Below, in pieces: positions 8,402 to 18,589 of a DNA stretch of 64,000 nucleotides. The notes beneath the pieces were generated by a model that worked only from the letters and a program-made list of their open reading frames with translations, had not been told where the DNA came from and searched no databases. The number at the start of each line of letters is the position of its first letter. The stretch's first letter is position 1. Source of the stretch: an uncultured Emticicia sp. (GTDB lineage: Bacteria > Bacteroidota > Bacteroidia > Cytophagales > Spirosomataceae); contig NZ_CALCZQ010000052.1 in NCBI RefSeq assembly GCF_937903345.1, forward strand, positions 124,001 to 188,000, given 5' to 3'. The position numbers were made by a program, and so were the translations under genes.

Positions 8402-11092
8402 ATGAGAAAAATTTACCTTTCTGGCGTATTACTTCTGGTGGTAATGTCAGTTTTTGCTCAAAAAATGGCCAAACCACGCCATGGAGACCTAAGCCCATCA
8501 AACCCAGATAAAATTGAATTTATGAAGGGAAAGATGGTTGTTTGTCCGGGAATCTATGAGGATGCCAATACTTTTGTTCCCATAGCCAAAGAAGTAGAGG
8601 AAGCTCTGAAAGGCCAAAAAGCCCGCGGTGCATTAGCTAGATCAACTTTTATTGTTACTTATAATGGTTTTTCGCCTGCTGCACAAAAATCATTTCAAGC
8701 GGCTGTTGATATTTGGGCTAATCTAATTAGCTCGCCAGTGCCAATTCGAATTACTGCTACTTGGCGTGCAATTGATAGTGGTAATAGCAGCGGGACAATC
8801 TTAGGTCAGGCTTCACCTGCTGATTTTACCCGTAATTTTCCTGGGCAATTAAAAGCAGGAACTTGGTATCCGATGGCATTAGCCGAGAAATTGGCAGGAC
8901 AAGAACTTAACTCTGTTAATGAGCCAGATATTACGGCTGAGTTTAATAGTTCAGCACCTTGGTATTTAGGCGTAGCCGCTCCAGGAAACAATCAATTCGA
9001 CTTTACATCAGTTGTTTTGCATGAATTATGTCATGGCTTGGGCTTTACGGCTTCGCTTCGTGTGAACGGAAATAATGGCTCTTGGGGTTTCGGCACTGGG
9101 GCTCCTTTTGCTTATGATCATTTTGTTGAGAATGGAAGCACGCAACAATTGATTAGTACGGCCAATTTCGCAAACCCATCGGTACCGTTGAAAGACCAAA
9201 TGCTTAGTGATAATTTGTTTTTCAATAGTCCTACAGCAACAGCAGCGAATAACGAAGTAAAAGCTAAAATTTATGCTCCAAATACTTATCAAGGAGGCTC
9301 AAGTATTTCGCACGTAAATGATGCTACCTACCCTTCAGGAAATGCTAATTCATTGATGACATCATCGGCAAGTTTGCGTGAGGTAATCAGAGACCCTGGC
9401 CCAATCGTAAAAGGCATTTTTGCTGATATGGGTTGGAAAAGTACCTCTCTTACACATACAAGAGTAAAAAATATTGAAAACGCTGTCAGTAAAGTAACCA
9501 TCAAGGCTGCTATTACGAGCGATACTACATTGGTAGCAGGAAGTGCAAAGGTATTTTATACTGAAAATGACACCCTTATGACCAATGCTAAGCCAATCAA
9601 TATGGTGAAGGTTGGTAATACAAACGAATATACGGCCGATGTTCCAGTTACGAAGGCGAGTTCAATTATCCGCTATTATTTGACAGTTGATGATAATTAC
9701 AAACGTAAATATACTGCTCCAGCCGAAGCCCCATCTAAAGGTTATTACGGATTTAGTGTAGGAACTGCAGATACTTCACCACCTTTCGTAACAACAAATC
9801 CGCCGACGGTGGTGTCAACAGTTGGTCTTCCTGATATTTTTGCTAATATTGAAGATAACTTCGAGCATGGTATTGATACTGTTTATGTTGAATATAAACT
9901 CAATGGTGTGGATCAAAAACCGTTTGGAATAAAAAAATATAATGTAGCTACCGATGATAAATCTTATTCTCAGGGCCGTAATGACGTTTTTGCATATTTA
10001 GCTAAAACGCCATTTGGTTCTTTGAAACAAAATGACCGAGTACTTTATAGAATTGTGGCGATTGATAAATCAAAAAATAAAAATAAAACGGTTTTACCTG
10101 CGTATTTGAATACACCAGGAACTAACGTGACACCCACAGCTGATTACTTTGAATTTGTCGTAAGTAATTTAAAAACCCAAACGCCAGTTCGAGTATACGC
10201 AAATACCTTTGATGTAGGCAACGACGACTTTGCTGGAATAGGTGGATGGGGAATCGCAACACCAACAGGCTTTACAAATGGTGCTTTGCATTCGGCTCAT
10301 CCATATAAAAATGGTGGAAACGAAGATTTACAATCAAATACGATTGCGTTATTACGTTATCCTATTGAACTAAAACAAGATTTAGATTCAGCCACAATTA
10401 CTTTTGATGAAGTGGCTTTAGTAGAGCCAGGCGAAACTGGATCTGTATTCGGCGATTCAGATTTTTATGATTATGTGGTTGTTGAAGGTTCTTTTGACGG
10501 CGGGCTTTCTTGGGTGCCTTTTGAAGATGGTTATGATGCTGCCAAAGACGCTAATTGGACAAAGGCATTCAATAGTAGTGGTGCAAACGGAACATTCATT
10601 GGTTCAGATGGAAAAACATATCAATCTTCAGATTCTAAAGCAACAGCTACTGCGGCTTTATATAAGAGCCATACAATCAAGATGTTATCAAGTGGTGATT
10701 TTCTAGGGGGTGATGTAATTTTGATTCGGTTTAGATTGTTTTCTGATGAGCTTACTTATGGTTGGGGATGGGTGATTGATAACTTAAAAGTACAAGTGCC
10801 ACCACCACCTCCAATTTTAGCTACTGAGCAGACAGCTGAAAGAATATTGACACTTTCTCCAAATCCAAGCCCTGATGAGATTTTGATTTCGACAAATTTA
10901 CAAAAACCAGGCCGGGTAAAAATGGAAGTGATTAGTTCTAAAGGCGTAAAAATAATGGATAGAGAGTTTTTGGCTGATGTGAGTACTTTTAACCAAAAAA
11001 TTGATTTGAAAGACCTCGCTACTGGTTCATATATTGTGAGGCTCCACACTGAAAGTGGCATCGTTGTGAAGCGTTTTGTGGTAAATAAATAA
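8402..11092 (+). CDS. Secreted zinc metalloprotease with T9SS type-A sorting domain
   Basis: 896 residues starting at ATG 8402 (MRKIYLSGVLLLVVMSVFAQ, a clear signal peptide); the longer frame from TTG at 8327 adds an unlikely leader. The zinc site HELCHGLGF lies at about 207-215, with a likely metzincin-type Met-turn NSLMTSS near residue 319 and ADMGW at the domain end. Beta-sandwich regions follow, with a proline stretch before the C-terminal type-A T9SS sorting domain (LSPNPSPDEILIST, then GSYIVRLHTESG and KRFVVNK). Predicted to be exported through the outer membrane by T9SS and act on extracellular protein. The exact substrate cannot be read from the sequence. Confidence 0.87.
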   Translation: MRKIYLSGVLLLVVMSVFAQKMAKPRHGDLSPSNPDKIEFMKGKMVVCPGIYEDANTFVPIAKEVEEALKGQKARGALARSTFIVTYNGFSPAAQKSFQAAVDIWANLISSPVPIRITATWRAIDSGNSSGTILGQASPADFTRNFPGQLKAGTWYPMALAEKLAGQELNSVNEPDITAEFNSSAPWYLGVAAPGNNQFDFTSVVLHELCHGLGFTASLRVNGNNGSWGFGTGAPFAYDHFVENGSTQQLISTANFANPSVPLKDQMLSDNLFFNSPTATAANNEVKAKIYAPNTYQGGSSISHVNDATYPSGNANSLMTSSASLREVIRDPGPIVKGIFADMGWKSTSLTHTRVKNIENAVSKVTIKAAITSDTTLVAGSAKVFYTENDTLMTNAKPINMVKVGNTNEYTADVPVTKASSIIRYYLTVDDNYKRKYTAPAEAPSKGYYGFSVGTADTSPPFVTTNPPTVVSTVGLPDIFANIEDNFEHGIDTVYVEYKLNGVDQKPFGIKKYNVATDDKSYSQGRNDVFAYLAKTPFGSLKQNDRVLYRIVAIDKSKNKNKTVLPAYLNTPGTNVTPTADYFEFVVSNLKTQTPVRVYANTFDVGNDDFAGIGGWGIATPTGFTNGALHSAHPYKNGGNEDLQSNTIALLRYPIELKQDLDSATITFDEVALVEPGETGSVFGDSDFYDYVVVEGSFDGGLSWVPFEDGYDAAKDANWTKAFNSSGANGTFIGSDGKTYQSSDSKATATAALYKSHTIKMLSSGDFLGGDVILIRFRLFSDELTYGWGWVIDNLKVQVPPPPPILATEQTAERILTLSPNPSPDEILISTNLQKPGRVKMEVISSKGVKIMDREFLADVSTFNQKIDLKDLATGSYIVRLHTESGIVVKRFVVNK

Positions 11093-11110
11093 TAAAACCA
11101 ATAAATTATT

Positions 11111-11150
11111 ACCGTAGAAGTTCTAAATTTGAGCTTCTACGGTTTTTATT
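11111..11150 (+). terminator. Rho-independent terminator after the metalloprotease
   Basis: A perfect 10-bp stem (11111-11120 with 11134-11143, ACCGTAGAAG pairing with CTTCTACGGT) is followed by a T-rich tail. It lies between the protease stop and dacB, separating their transcripts. Confidence 0.8.
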
Positions 11151-11196
11151 TTTATAATTTTCTGTAAATTGTTGCATTCAAATCAAAGTTAAAACT

Positions 11197-12501
11197 ATGC
11201 GTAAAATTTTATTTATATCTTTAGTAGGATTGGTTGGCCTTTCGTGCAAAACCACTCAAAACATATCTGGCAAATCTCCTTATGCAAAAATGCTGGATTC
11301 TTCTAGCATTTTGTCGCAAAGCATGACGGGCATGGCTTTATATGATTTGAGCGAACAGAAAATAATTTTTGAGCGAAACTCCAATCGCTATTTTACTCCA
11401 GCATCAAACACTAAACTTTTTACTTTTTATGCTTGTTTGAAAACACTTGGCGATTCGATTCCGGCATTACGCTATGAAATAAAAAGTGATTCTTTGATTT
11501 TTTGGGGAACGGGCGATCCAACTTTCTTCCATCCAGACCTTACAAGTGCTAAAACTTTTGACTTATTGAAATCAAATCAGCGTGGTGTATCATTCTATTT
11601 TTCCGATGGAAACTTTACTAATCCATATTTTGGAGCAGGTTGGGCTTGGGACGATTTCAGCAGCTATTATACCGTCGAAATGTCACCTTTACCAATGTAT
11701 GGAAATATTGTAAGAACAAAAATTGAAAACGGAGAAGCAAAGCCTCAGCCGAGTATTTTTGATAAAAGTTTCTATATTAAAGATAGTGGTACTGAAATAG
11801 AACGAACGGCTGCCGATAATAAGTTTCTTATACCAAAAGTTCTTTTGACAAAATCAGGTTATCATCAAGATATTCCCTATAAAACCTCCACGATGCTGAC
11901 TCAACAATTGCTTATGGATACGCTTCGTAGAAATATAAATTTATTAAAAGTTCCTGTTTCAGCTACAGCGAAAACCCTATATAGTATGCCCACGGAGCCT
12001 GTGTATCGTTTGATGATGCAAGAAAGCGATAATATGCTAGCTGAACAGTTATTGTTGCTTTGCGGCACAGTTTTGCAAGACTCAATGAATTCTTCTTTTG
12101 TAATAAAATCGATCAAAGAAAAATATCTAGAAGACCTTCCTGATGCAGTAAAGTGGGTAGATGGTTCGGGTCTATCACGTTATAATCTATTTACCCCCCG
12201 TTCAATTATTAAACTATTAGAGAAAATTCATGCTGAACTTCCACAAGAAAAATTGTTTTCGATTCTGGCAAATGGTGGGAAAAGTGGAACCGTGAAGAAT
12301 ATGTTTAAAACTGATGACGAAGCATTTGTTTTTGCAAAATCTGGCTCACTGAGTGGTGTTTATAACCTAAGTGGTTATTTAATTTCGAAGAAAGGCAAGA
12401 CAATCCTTTTTAGCTTGATGAATAATAACTTTACTAAGCCAACAAGCCAAGTAAGAAAAGAAGTAGAAAAGATTTTGCTGGAGGTCAGAAATAGAGAATA
12501 A
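11197..12501 (+). CDS. dacB: D-alanyl-D-alanine carboxypeptidase/endopeptidase (PBP4 family, S13)
   Basis: 434-residue serine peptidase that trims or cuts peptidoglycan cross-links in the periplasm. The three penicillin-binding motifs are visible: SxxK as S70-NT-K73, SDN at 277-279 (ESDNMLAEQL), and KSG at 381-383 (AKSGSLSG). The N-terminus is a lipoprotein signal with lipobox VGLSC, so the enzyme is probably membrane-anchored. It stands as a single-gene unit between two terminators. Length is near that of family members lacking the large extra domain. Confidence 0.9.
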   Translation: MRKILFISLVGLVGLSCKTTQNISGKSPYAKMLDSSSILSQSMTGMALYDLSEQKIIFERNSNRYFTPASNTKLFTFYACLKTLGDSIPALRYEIKSDSLIFWGTGDPTFFHPDLTSAKTFDLLKSNQRGVSFYFSDGNFTNPYFGAGWAWDDFSSYYTVEMSPLPMYGNIVRTKIENGEAKPQPSIFDKSFYIKDSGTEIERTAADNKFLIPKVLLTKSGYHQDIPYKTSTMLTQQLLMDTLRRNINLLKVPVSATAKTLYSMPTEPVYRLMMQESDNMLAEQLLLLCGTVLQDSMNSSFVIKSIKEKYLEDLPDAVKWVDGSGLSRYNLFTPRSIIKLLEKIHAELPQEKLFSILANGGKSGTVKNMFKTDDEAFVFAKSGSLSGVYNLSGYLISKKGKTILFSLMNNNFTKPTSQVRKEVEKILLEVRNRE

Positions 12502-12557
12502 ATGATGTTGAAAGCGTAATGCTTATAGGGCACTACGCTTTCAACATCATTATTTTT
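12501..12557. terminator. Long bidirectional terminator between convergent genes
   Basis: An 18-bp perfect stem (12501-12518 with 12534-12551) around a 15-base loop, with a T run on the plus side and an A-rich side that gives T residues on the minus strand. It begins in the dacB stop codon and reaches into the last codons of the convergent sterol-desaturase-family gene, so it can serve both. Confidence 0.85.
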
Positions 12558-13539
12558 TAAATTCATTAAGTGCCTGCTTGCGTAGCGTTGTGGCTGTATC
12601 ATAATCGCCTGTGTGGCACCAACCTGGAGGCATAAAAATATACGCAATCTTATTTTTCAATCCTGGTGCTGCAATAACATCTTTCCATAGACTCACAATT
12701 TCACCAAAATAAACATCTATAAAACTATTAGAATCCATCGGGCGAGTGATGCCGTAATCTACAGGAATTTCTTCTTTTTCTTCCTGATAAGTTTTAAACA
12801 CGATATCCCAAACATTGATGATAGAACAAAAATTAGTATCCATGTATAAATGATTTCGACCGTGATGTACTCGATGGTGAGAAGGTGTAAGAATGAATTT
12901 TTCTAAAAAACCCAGTCTCGCATTTTTCATTGTGCTCTCGCTTACATGAACAAATGCTCCCCAGATACTATCGAGAATCATTATGGCAAAAAGCATGAGT
13001 GGCTGTACACCCAAAATCATACAAAACATAGCCGCGAAAAACTCTGTATAAAGGTTTTCTACAAAAAAAGTAGTGAGCGTTACCGACGAATTAAGGTCTT
13101 CGGGCGAGTGGTGTACTGAGTGAAAACACCACAAAAGACGTACTTTATGAGTAAGATAATGACGAATAAAATTATTAAGTTCATAAACCAAATAGCCATA
13201 AATAAACCAATACCAAGTGATAGAAGTTTGAATAATAGCGTATTTCTGAAATATTCCAATTGTTAGGACAAGCACCGAAATACCAATTAGCCTACTCAAG
13301 ATTCGGTTTGTCAAAATAATGAGGGAAGTTATTTTATAAACCGAGGCTCGGAACCGATACTGAATCAATATCCATACAAATTCAAAAAAAACAATAAATG
13401 GTGTTATTGGGGAAAGAAACGTTAAGAATCCTTCAAAGCTTAGTAAAGCTCTGTAATTTCCAGATTGGACAATATCTATCAAGCCATTAATTCTGAAAAA
13501 TGTAATTAATTCACTAAGCAACTCTTTAAACAATGACAT
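12550..13539 (-). CDS. Sterol desaturase / fatty acid hydroxylase family membrane protein
   Basis: 329-residue integral membrane di-iron oxygenase-like protein. Four to six hydrophobic segments surround the histidine clusters of the family: HYLTH, HSVHHSPE, and HRVHHGRNHLYMDTN. Such enzymes hydroxylate or desaturate lipids; the Bacteroidota members are largely uncharacterised, and substrates such as ornithine lipids, carotenoids or fatty acids are all possible. It is a single gene with uvrA upstream on the same strand, about 130 bases away. Confidence 0.88.
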   Translation of the reverse strand: MSLFKELLSELITFFRINGLIDIVQSGNYRALLSFEGFLTFLSPITPFIVFFEFVWILIQYRFRASVYKITSLIILTNRILSRLIGISVLVLTIGIFQKYAIIQTSITWYWFIYGYLVYELNNFIRHYLTHKVRLLWCFHSVHHSPEDLNSSVTLTTFFVENLYTEFFAAMFCMILGVQPLMLFAIMILDSIWGAFVHVSESTMKNARLGFLEKFILTPSHHRVHHGRNHLYMDTNFCSIINVWDIVFKTYQEEKEEIPVDYGITRPMDSNSFIDVYFGEIVSLWKDVIAAPGLKNKIAYIFMPPGWCHTGDYDTATTLRKQALNEFKK

Positions 13540-13668
13540 TGTGGTAAAGTTTTATTTTAAATTAGCCTGAAAAAAGAGAATAGACCACCTAAGGCTAATT
13601 AAAAGGATTGGGAAAACTATTAAGATTGAACAAAGATGCTCTGGCAAATTTATTCGGTTTATGAAAAA

Positions 13669-16518
13669 TTATTTTAAAGATAATTCGTCTTTTAGAAAGA
13701 AACCAGTATAGCTGCCTTTAATTTTTGCAACTTGCTCGGGGGTACCTTCTGCTACGATGGTACCTCCTTTATTTCCACCTTCTGGGCCAACATCAATCAC
13801 GTGGTCGGCAACTTTTATTACATCAAGGTTATGCTCAATAATTAGAACAGTATTTCCCTTTTCGGCTAGTTTTTGCAATACTTCGAGCAATTTCTGAATA
13901 TCTTTAAAATGAAGGCCAGTCGTTGGCTCATCTAAGATATAAATTGTTTTGCCCGTATCTTTCTTTGATAATTCTTCCGATAATTTTACTCGTTGGGCTT
14001 CTCCACCTGAAAGAGTAGTGGCGTGTTGCCCAAGTGTAATATATCCCAATCCAACTTCATTCAAAATCTTAACTTTTCTGTTGATTTTAGGGATATTCTC
14101 AAAAAACTCAATGGCTTGCTCAACAGTCATGTCCAACACATCGGCAATAGACTTGCCTTTATAACGCACTTCCAATGTTTCACGATTGAAACGTTTTCCT
14201 TTACAAGATTCACAAGCTACATGTACATCAGGCAAAAATTCCATTTCTATTTTTTTCATGCCCGCACCTTCACATTCTTCACAACGCCCACCTTTTACGT
14301 TGAAAGAAAAACGCCCAGGTTTATAACCCCTAATTTTAGCTTCTGGCAATTCGGCAAAAAGTGTACGAATCTCCGAAAACATTCCTGTATAAGTCGCAGG
14401 GTTACTGCGAGGTGTACGTCCGATTGGACTTTGGTCAACCTCAATTACTTTATCAAGATGTTCGAGTCCTTCAATGCTTTTGTGGGCCAAGGGCTCTCTT
14501 TTCGAATTATAAAAATGTTTGTTTAGCACTGGGAAAAGTGTTTCGTGAATTAACGAAGATTTTCCACTTCCGCTCACCCCTGTTATACAAATCATTCTTC
14601 CCAAAGGAAGTTTCAGCGTGACATTCTTCAAATTATGTCCAGTTGCTCCTTTGATTATCAAGTATTTACCATTTCCTTTACGTCGCTCTTTCGGTACCTC
14701 AATACTAATTCGGCCACTTAAATAATCTGAAGTTGTACTCCGATTTTTGATAAACTCTTGTGGTGTTCCTCGTCCAACCACATTTCCTCCGTGTCGGCCA
14801 GCTCCCGGTCCAATATCTAAAATATAATCTGATTCGAGCATCATGTCTTTGTCGTGTTCTACGACCAAAACAGTATTGCCTAAATCTCGTAAATCTTTCA
14901 ATGCTTGAATCAATTTAACGTTGTCTCTTTGGTGTAAGCCAATGCTTGGTTCATCCATGATGTACAATACACCTACCAATTGTGTGCCAATTTGAGTAGC
15001 CAAACGAATGCGTTGTGATTCTCCACCTGAAAGGGTACGAAGTGGACGGTTGAGTGTCAGGTAGTCTAAGCCAATTCCCATCAAGAAGCTAATTCTTTTT
15101 CTGATTTCTTTTAAAATCTCTTTAGCAATAACATTTTGACGGTCAGATAAGCGAGTTTCCAAATTATTAAACCACTGTTCTAATTCGCTGATGTCCATTT
15201 CAGCCAAATCGGCAATATTATTTTTGGCGATTTTGAAGTTTAGGGATTCTTTTTTTAGTCGCTGACCTTCACAATCGGGACAAGTTTTTATGACCAAATA
15301 ATCGCGTACCCAATCTTGAATTTTATCATTGTCAGAATCTTGCTGACGTTTCAAAAAAGTAATTACGCCTTCAAAAGTTGTATTCCACTCTGTTCCAGGG
15401 TATTTCTTTGAAGGTACGGGTAGCGGAGTTTCACTTCCATATAGAATTGTTTTTAGGGCATCTTCCGGAATCTTTTCGATGGGAGTCGCAATATTCGATT
15501 TATAAGCTTTCAGAATTACATCAATTTGTTTGAAAATCCATAAATCGCGGTAATCTCCCAATGGAGCGATTCCTCCACGGGTAATGCTCAAGCTTCGGTC
15601 AGGAATGATTGAATCTTCGGTAATTTGTTCGATAGTACCTAGTCCATTGCAGGATGGACATGCACCATAAGGTGAGTTAAACGAAAAACTATTTGGTGAA
15701 GGGTCTTCGTAAGAAATCCCCGATTCGGAGTCTGTGAGATTTTGTGAAAAATATTGTGTTTGATTTTTGCTATCCAAAAGCATCATTGAGCCTTTACCTT
15801 GCTTCAAGGCCGTGCCGACGGATTGACTCAAACGATAACGGTCTTCGGTTTTCGGAATAATTCTATCAATAACAATCTCAATGTCGTGAATTTTGTAGCG
15901 GTCGAGTTGCATTTTTGGGTTTATCTCCAAAACTTCGCCATCGACCCGTACCTTATTGTAGCCCAATTTGGCAACTTGTACAAAAAGCTCACGATAATGT
16001 CCTTTTCGGCCTTTTACGATTGGAGAAAGTAACGTAACTTTTTGATTATCAAACTGTTGAAAAATTTGATCGATGATTTGGTCTTGCGTTTGCTTAACCA
16101 TTTTATTGCCAGTTATATAGCTAAAAGCCTCGCCCGCACGAGCAAAAAATAAACGCAGGAAGTCATAGATTTCGGTGCTTGTACCAACCGTTGAGCGAGG
16201 GTTTTTAGAAGTAGTTTTTTGTTCAATAGAAATTACTGGCGAAAGACCATTAATTTTATCTACGTCAGGACGCTCCATACTACCAATAAAACTTCGAGCA
16301 TAGGCAGAAAAACTCTCCATATAGCGGCGTTGACCTTCAGCATAAATTGTATCAAATGCTAAAGATGATTTTCCACTACCCGAAATACCAGTGATAACCA
16401 CCAGTTTATTTCTTGGAATACTCACATCAATGTTTTTGAGGTTGTGTTCTCTTGCACCAAAGACTTCGATTTGCTCGTAGCCAGTTAGATCAATGTCATT
16501 CAGTTTTTTATTACTCAC
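13669..16518 (-). CDS. uvrA: Excinuclease ABC subunit UvrA
   Basis: 949-residue DNA-damage recognition ATPase of nucleotide excision repair. Both ABC modules are complete: Walker A GISGSGKSS and GVSGSGKSS, signatures LSGGESQRI and LSGGEAQRV, and Walker B ending in MDEPSIGLH and LDEPTTGLH. The zinc-binding cysteine pairs are visible, including CEECEGAG and CESCKGKR. Length is typical. uvrB and uvrC are not in the window. Confidence 0.97.
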   Translation of the reverse strand: MSNKKLNDIDLTGYEQIEVFGAREHNLKNIDVSIPRNKLVVITGISGSGKSSLAFDTIYAEGQRRYMESFSAYARSFIGSMERPDVDKINGLSPVISIEQKTTSKNPRSTVGTSTEIYDFLRLFFARAGEAFSYITGNKMVKQTQDQIIDQIFQQFDNQKVTLLSPIVKGRKGHYRELFVQVAKLGYNKVRVDGEVLEINPKMQLDRYKIHDIEIVIDRIIPKTEDRYRLSQSVGTALKQGKGSMMLLDSKNQTQYFSQNLTDSESGISYEDPSPNSFSFNSPYGACPSCNGLGTIEQITEDSIIPDRSLSITRGGIAPLGDYRDLWIFKQIDVILKAYKSNIATPIEKIPEDALKTILYGSETPLPVPSKKYPGTEWNTTFEGVITFLKRQQDSDNDKIQDWVRDYLVIKTCPDCEGQRLKKESLNFKIAKNNIADLAEMDISELEQWFNNLETRLSDRQNVIAKEILKEIRKRISFLMGIGLDYLTLNRPLRTLSGGESQRIRLATQIGTQLVGVLYIMDEPSIGLHQRDNVKLIQALKDLRDLGNTVLVVEHDKDMMLESDYILDIGPGAGRHGGNVVGRGTPQEFIKNRSTTSDYLSGRISIEVPKERRKGNGKYLIIKGATGHNLKNVTLKLPLGRMICITGVSGSGKSSLIHETLFPVLNKHFYNSKREPLAHKSIEGLEHLDKVIEVDQSPIGRTPRSNPATYTGMFSEIRTLFAELPEAKIRGYKPGRFSFNVKGGRCEECEGAGMKKIEMEFLPDVHVACESCKGKRFNRETLEVRYKGKSIADVLDMTVEQAIEFFENIPKINRKVKILNEVGLGYITLGQHATTLSGGEAQRVKLSEELSKKDTGKTIYILDEPTTGLHFKDIQKLLEVLQKLAEKGNTVLIIEHNLDVIKVADHVIDVGPEGGNKGGTIVAEGTPEQVAKIKGSYTGFFLKDELSLK

Positions 16519-16542
16519 TATTTTATTACTCAGTTTTTCTTA

Positions 16543-16550
16543 CAAAGATA
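16543..16550 (-). promoter_or_regulatory. Candidate -7 box for uvrA
   Basis: Reads TATCTTTG on the minus strand, matching TAnnTTTG, 24 bases before the uvrA ATG. The -33 region is not a clear match. Confidence 0.38.
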
Positions 16551-16584
16551 ACTAAAAAACGATGGTAGTGGTTCAGAAAAATAA

Positions 16585-16619
16585 AAAGCCTTGACCACTA
16601 TTTAATAGGTCGAGGCTTT
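16585..16619 (-). terminator. Rho-independent terminator of dxs
   Basis: A 12-bp stem with one G-T pair (16585-16596 with 16608-16619). On the minus strand it is followed by a T run, as expected for a terminator of dxs, whose stop is at 16658. Confidence 0.8.
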
Positions 16620-16657
16620 AATTTTAGCAAAGGTCTGAAGAATTTCCTCCTTTAATA

Positions 16658-18589
16658 TTATATTAAAACGGCGGTAGCTACCAATTCACGAACGCTAATG
16701 GCAATTCCTGCTGGGTCGAATCCACACTCGTGTTGAAGTTCGATTTGTTCACCATGTTCTACGATACGGTCTGGAATACCTAAGCGTTTCACTTTAGCAT
16801 TATAACCATTGTCAATCATAAATTCCAAGACTGCACTTCCCATACCACCTTGTAGGCAACCATCTTCTACGGTTATTACTCTATCGAATTTTTGGAAAAC
16901 TTCATGAAGCATTGCTTCATCTAGCGGTTTTACAAATCTTAAATCATAATGAGCAGGATTTAAACCTTCTTTTTCAAGTATTTCGCAGGCTTTCACTGCA
17001 TAATTACCAATATGTCCGATTGTCAAAATAGCTATTCCTTCACCATCTTTTATTTTACGACCTTGCCCGATTTTAAGTTTTTGGAATGGTCGTTTCCAGT
17101 CTGACATTACACCTTCACCCCTTGGATAACGAATCGTGAAAGCCGTTTTTAGTTTTTGGCTTTCTTCCAATTGAAACGTGTACATTAAATTACGTAACTC
17201 TTCTTCGTTCATTGGTGAAGCCACCACCATATGCGGAATACAACGCATGTACGCAATATCATATGCTCCATGGTGCGTAGGCCCATCAGCTCCCGCAAAC
17301 CCTGCACGGTCGAGGCAAAAAATGACAGGAAGTTGCTGCAAACAAACATCGTGAATCACTTGGTCGTAGGCACGCTGCATAAAACTTGAGTAGATATTGC
17401 AATAAACCACCAAGTCACGAGTGGCCATACCGGCTGAGAAAGTAACAGCATGTTGTTCGGCAATACCTACATCAAAAGCACGTTCCGGCATGGCTTTCAT
17501 CATAATATTCAATGAAGAACCCGACGGCATAGCAGGAGTTACCGCCACGATTTTATCATTCTTTTCGGCCAATTCCACAATACTATTTCCAAATACATCT
17601 TGGTATTTTGGAGGCATCGGCTTGTCATATACTTTCTTCTGAATTATACCTGTTACTTTATCAAAAAGCCCAGGTGCGTGCCATTTAGTCTGTTCTTTTT
17701 CGGCTGGAGCATAGCCTTTCCCTTTTACGGTTAGGCAATGAAGGATTTTAGGCCCAGGAATGTCTTTTAAGTCTTCCAAAACACTTACCAAATGGTCGAT
17801 GTCATGGCCATCAATCGGTCCGAAATAACGAAGATTCAATGCTTCAAAGAAGTTACTTTGGCTTAATAAAGCCCCTTTCATAGCATTTTCTACTTTGGCA
17901 ACAATTTTTCTGGCACTTGTTCCAAATGTACTCATTTTGCCTAGTAGTTGCCAAACATCGTCTTTTACGTTATTATATGTTTTTGATGTTGTGATATCTG
18001 TCAAATATTCTTTTAAGGCTCCCACATTTGGGTCGATTGCCATACAGTTGTCATTCAAGATAATCAATACATTAGCATCCTTCAAAGCACCTGCATGATT
18101 CATGCCCTCAAAAGCCATGCCTGCTGTCATTGAGCCATCGCCAATGATTGCAATGTGCTGACGCTTCGGTTCGCGATTGATGTTTGATGCAACCGCCATT
18201 CCGACGGCGGCCGAAATTGAAGTAGATGAATGCCCAACACCGAAAGTATCGTATTCGCTTTCTTTTCTCTTTGGAAAACCAGATAGACCTCCATAAAGGC
18301 GATTTGTGTGAAAATTTTCTCGTCTTCCTGTCAATATTTTATGTCCATAAGCTTGGTGGCCTACATCCCAAACTAGTTGGTCGTCAGGCGTATTAAAAAC
18401 ATAGTGCAAAGCAACAGTAAGTTCGACTACACCAAGGCTTGAGCTGAAGTGTCCACCATAGACAGAAACCATGTCGATGATATATTGACGGAGTTCATCG
18501 GCAACTTGTGGAAGCTTTGTGCGGTCAATGTTTCGTAAATCTGCGGGAATGTTAATGTTTTTTAGTATTTCACCTGGCGTTATGAGCAT
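16658..18589 (-). CDS. dxs: 1-deoxy-D-xylulose-5-phosphate synthase
   Basis: Thiamine-diphosphate enzyme that condenses pyruvate and glyceraldehyde-3-phosphate in the first step of the MEP isoprenoid pathway. 643 residues. The N-terminal GHQAYGHKILTGR, the ThDP/Mg site GDGSMTAGMAFEGMNHAG with downstream NDN, and the transketolase-type C-terminal half with YDIAYMR are all present. Isoprenoid supply also feeds the polyprenyl-phosphate carriers used by glycosyltransferases elsewhere in the window. Confidence 0.97.
   Translation of the reverse strand: MLITPGEILKNINIPADLRNIDRTKLPQVADELRQYIIDMVSVYGGHFSSSLGVVELTVALHYVFNTPDDQLVWDVGHQAYGHKILTGRRENFHTNRLYGGLSGFPKRKESEYDTFGVGHSSTSISAAVGMAVASNINREPKRQHIAIIGDGSMTAGMAFEGMNHAGALKDANVLIILNDNCMAIDPNVGALKEYLTDITTSKTYNNVKDDVWQLLGKMSTFGTSARKIVAKVENAMKGALLSQSNFFEALNLRYFGPIDGHDIDHLVSVLEDLKDIPGPKILHCLTVKGKGYAPAEKEQTKWHAPGLFDKVTGIIQKKVYDKPMPPKYQDVFGNSIVELAEKNDKIVAVTPAMPSGSSLNIMMKAMPERAFDVGIAEQHAVTFSAGMATRDLVVYCNIYSSFMQRAYDQVIHDVCLQQLPVIFCLDRAGFAGADGPTHHGAYDIAYMRCIPHMVVASPMNEEELRNLMYTFQLEESQKLKTAFTIRYPRGEGVMSDWKRPFQKLKIGQGRKIKDGEGIAILTIGHIGNYAVKACEILEKEGLNPAHYDLRFVKPLDEAMLHEVFQKFDRVITVEDGCLQGGMGSAVLEFMIDNGYNAKVKRLGIPDRIVEHGEQIELQHECGFDPAGIAISVRELVATAVLI

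Noticed and set aside
14023..14526. Plus-strand frame of 167 codons inside uvrA
   Set aside because: Shadow of the uvrA coding sequence.
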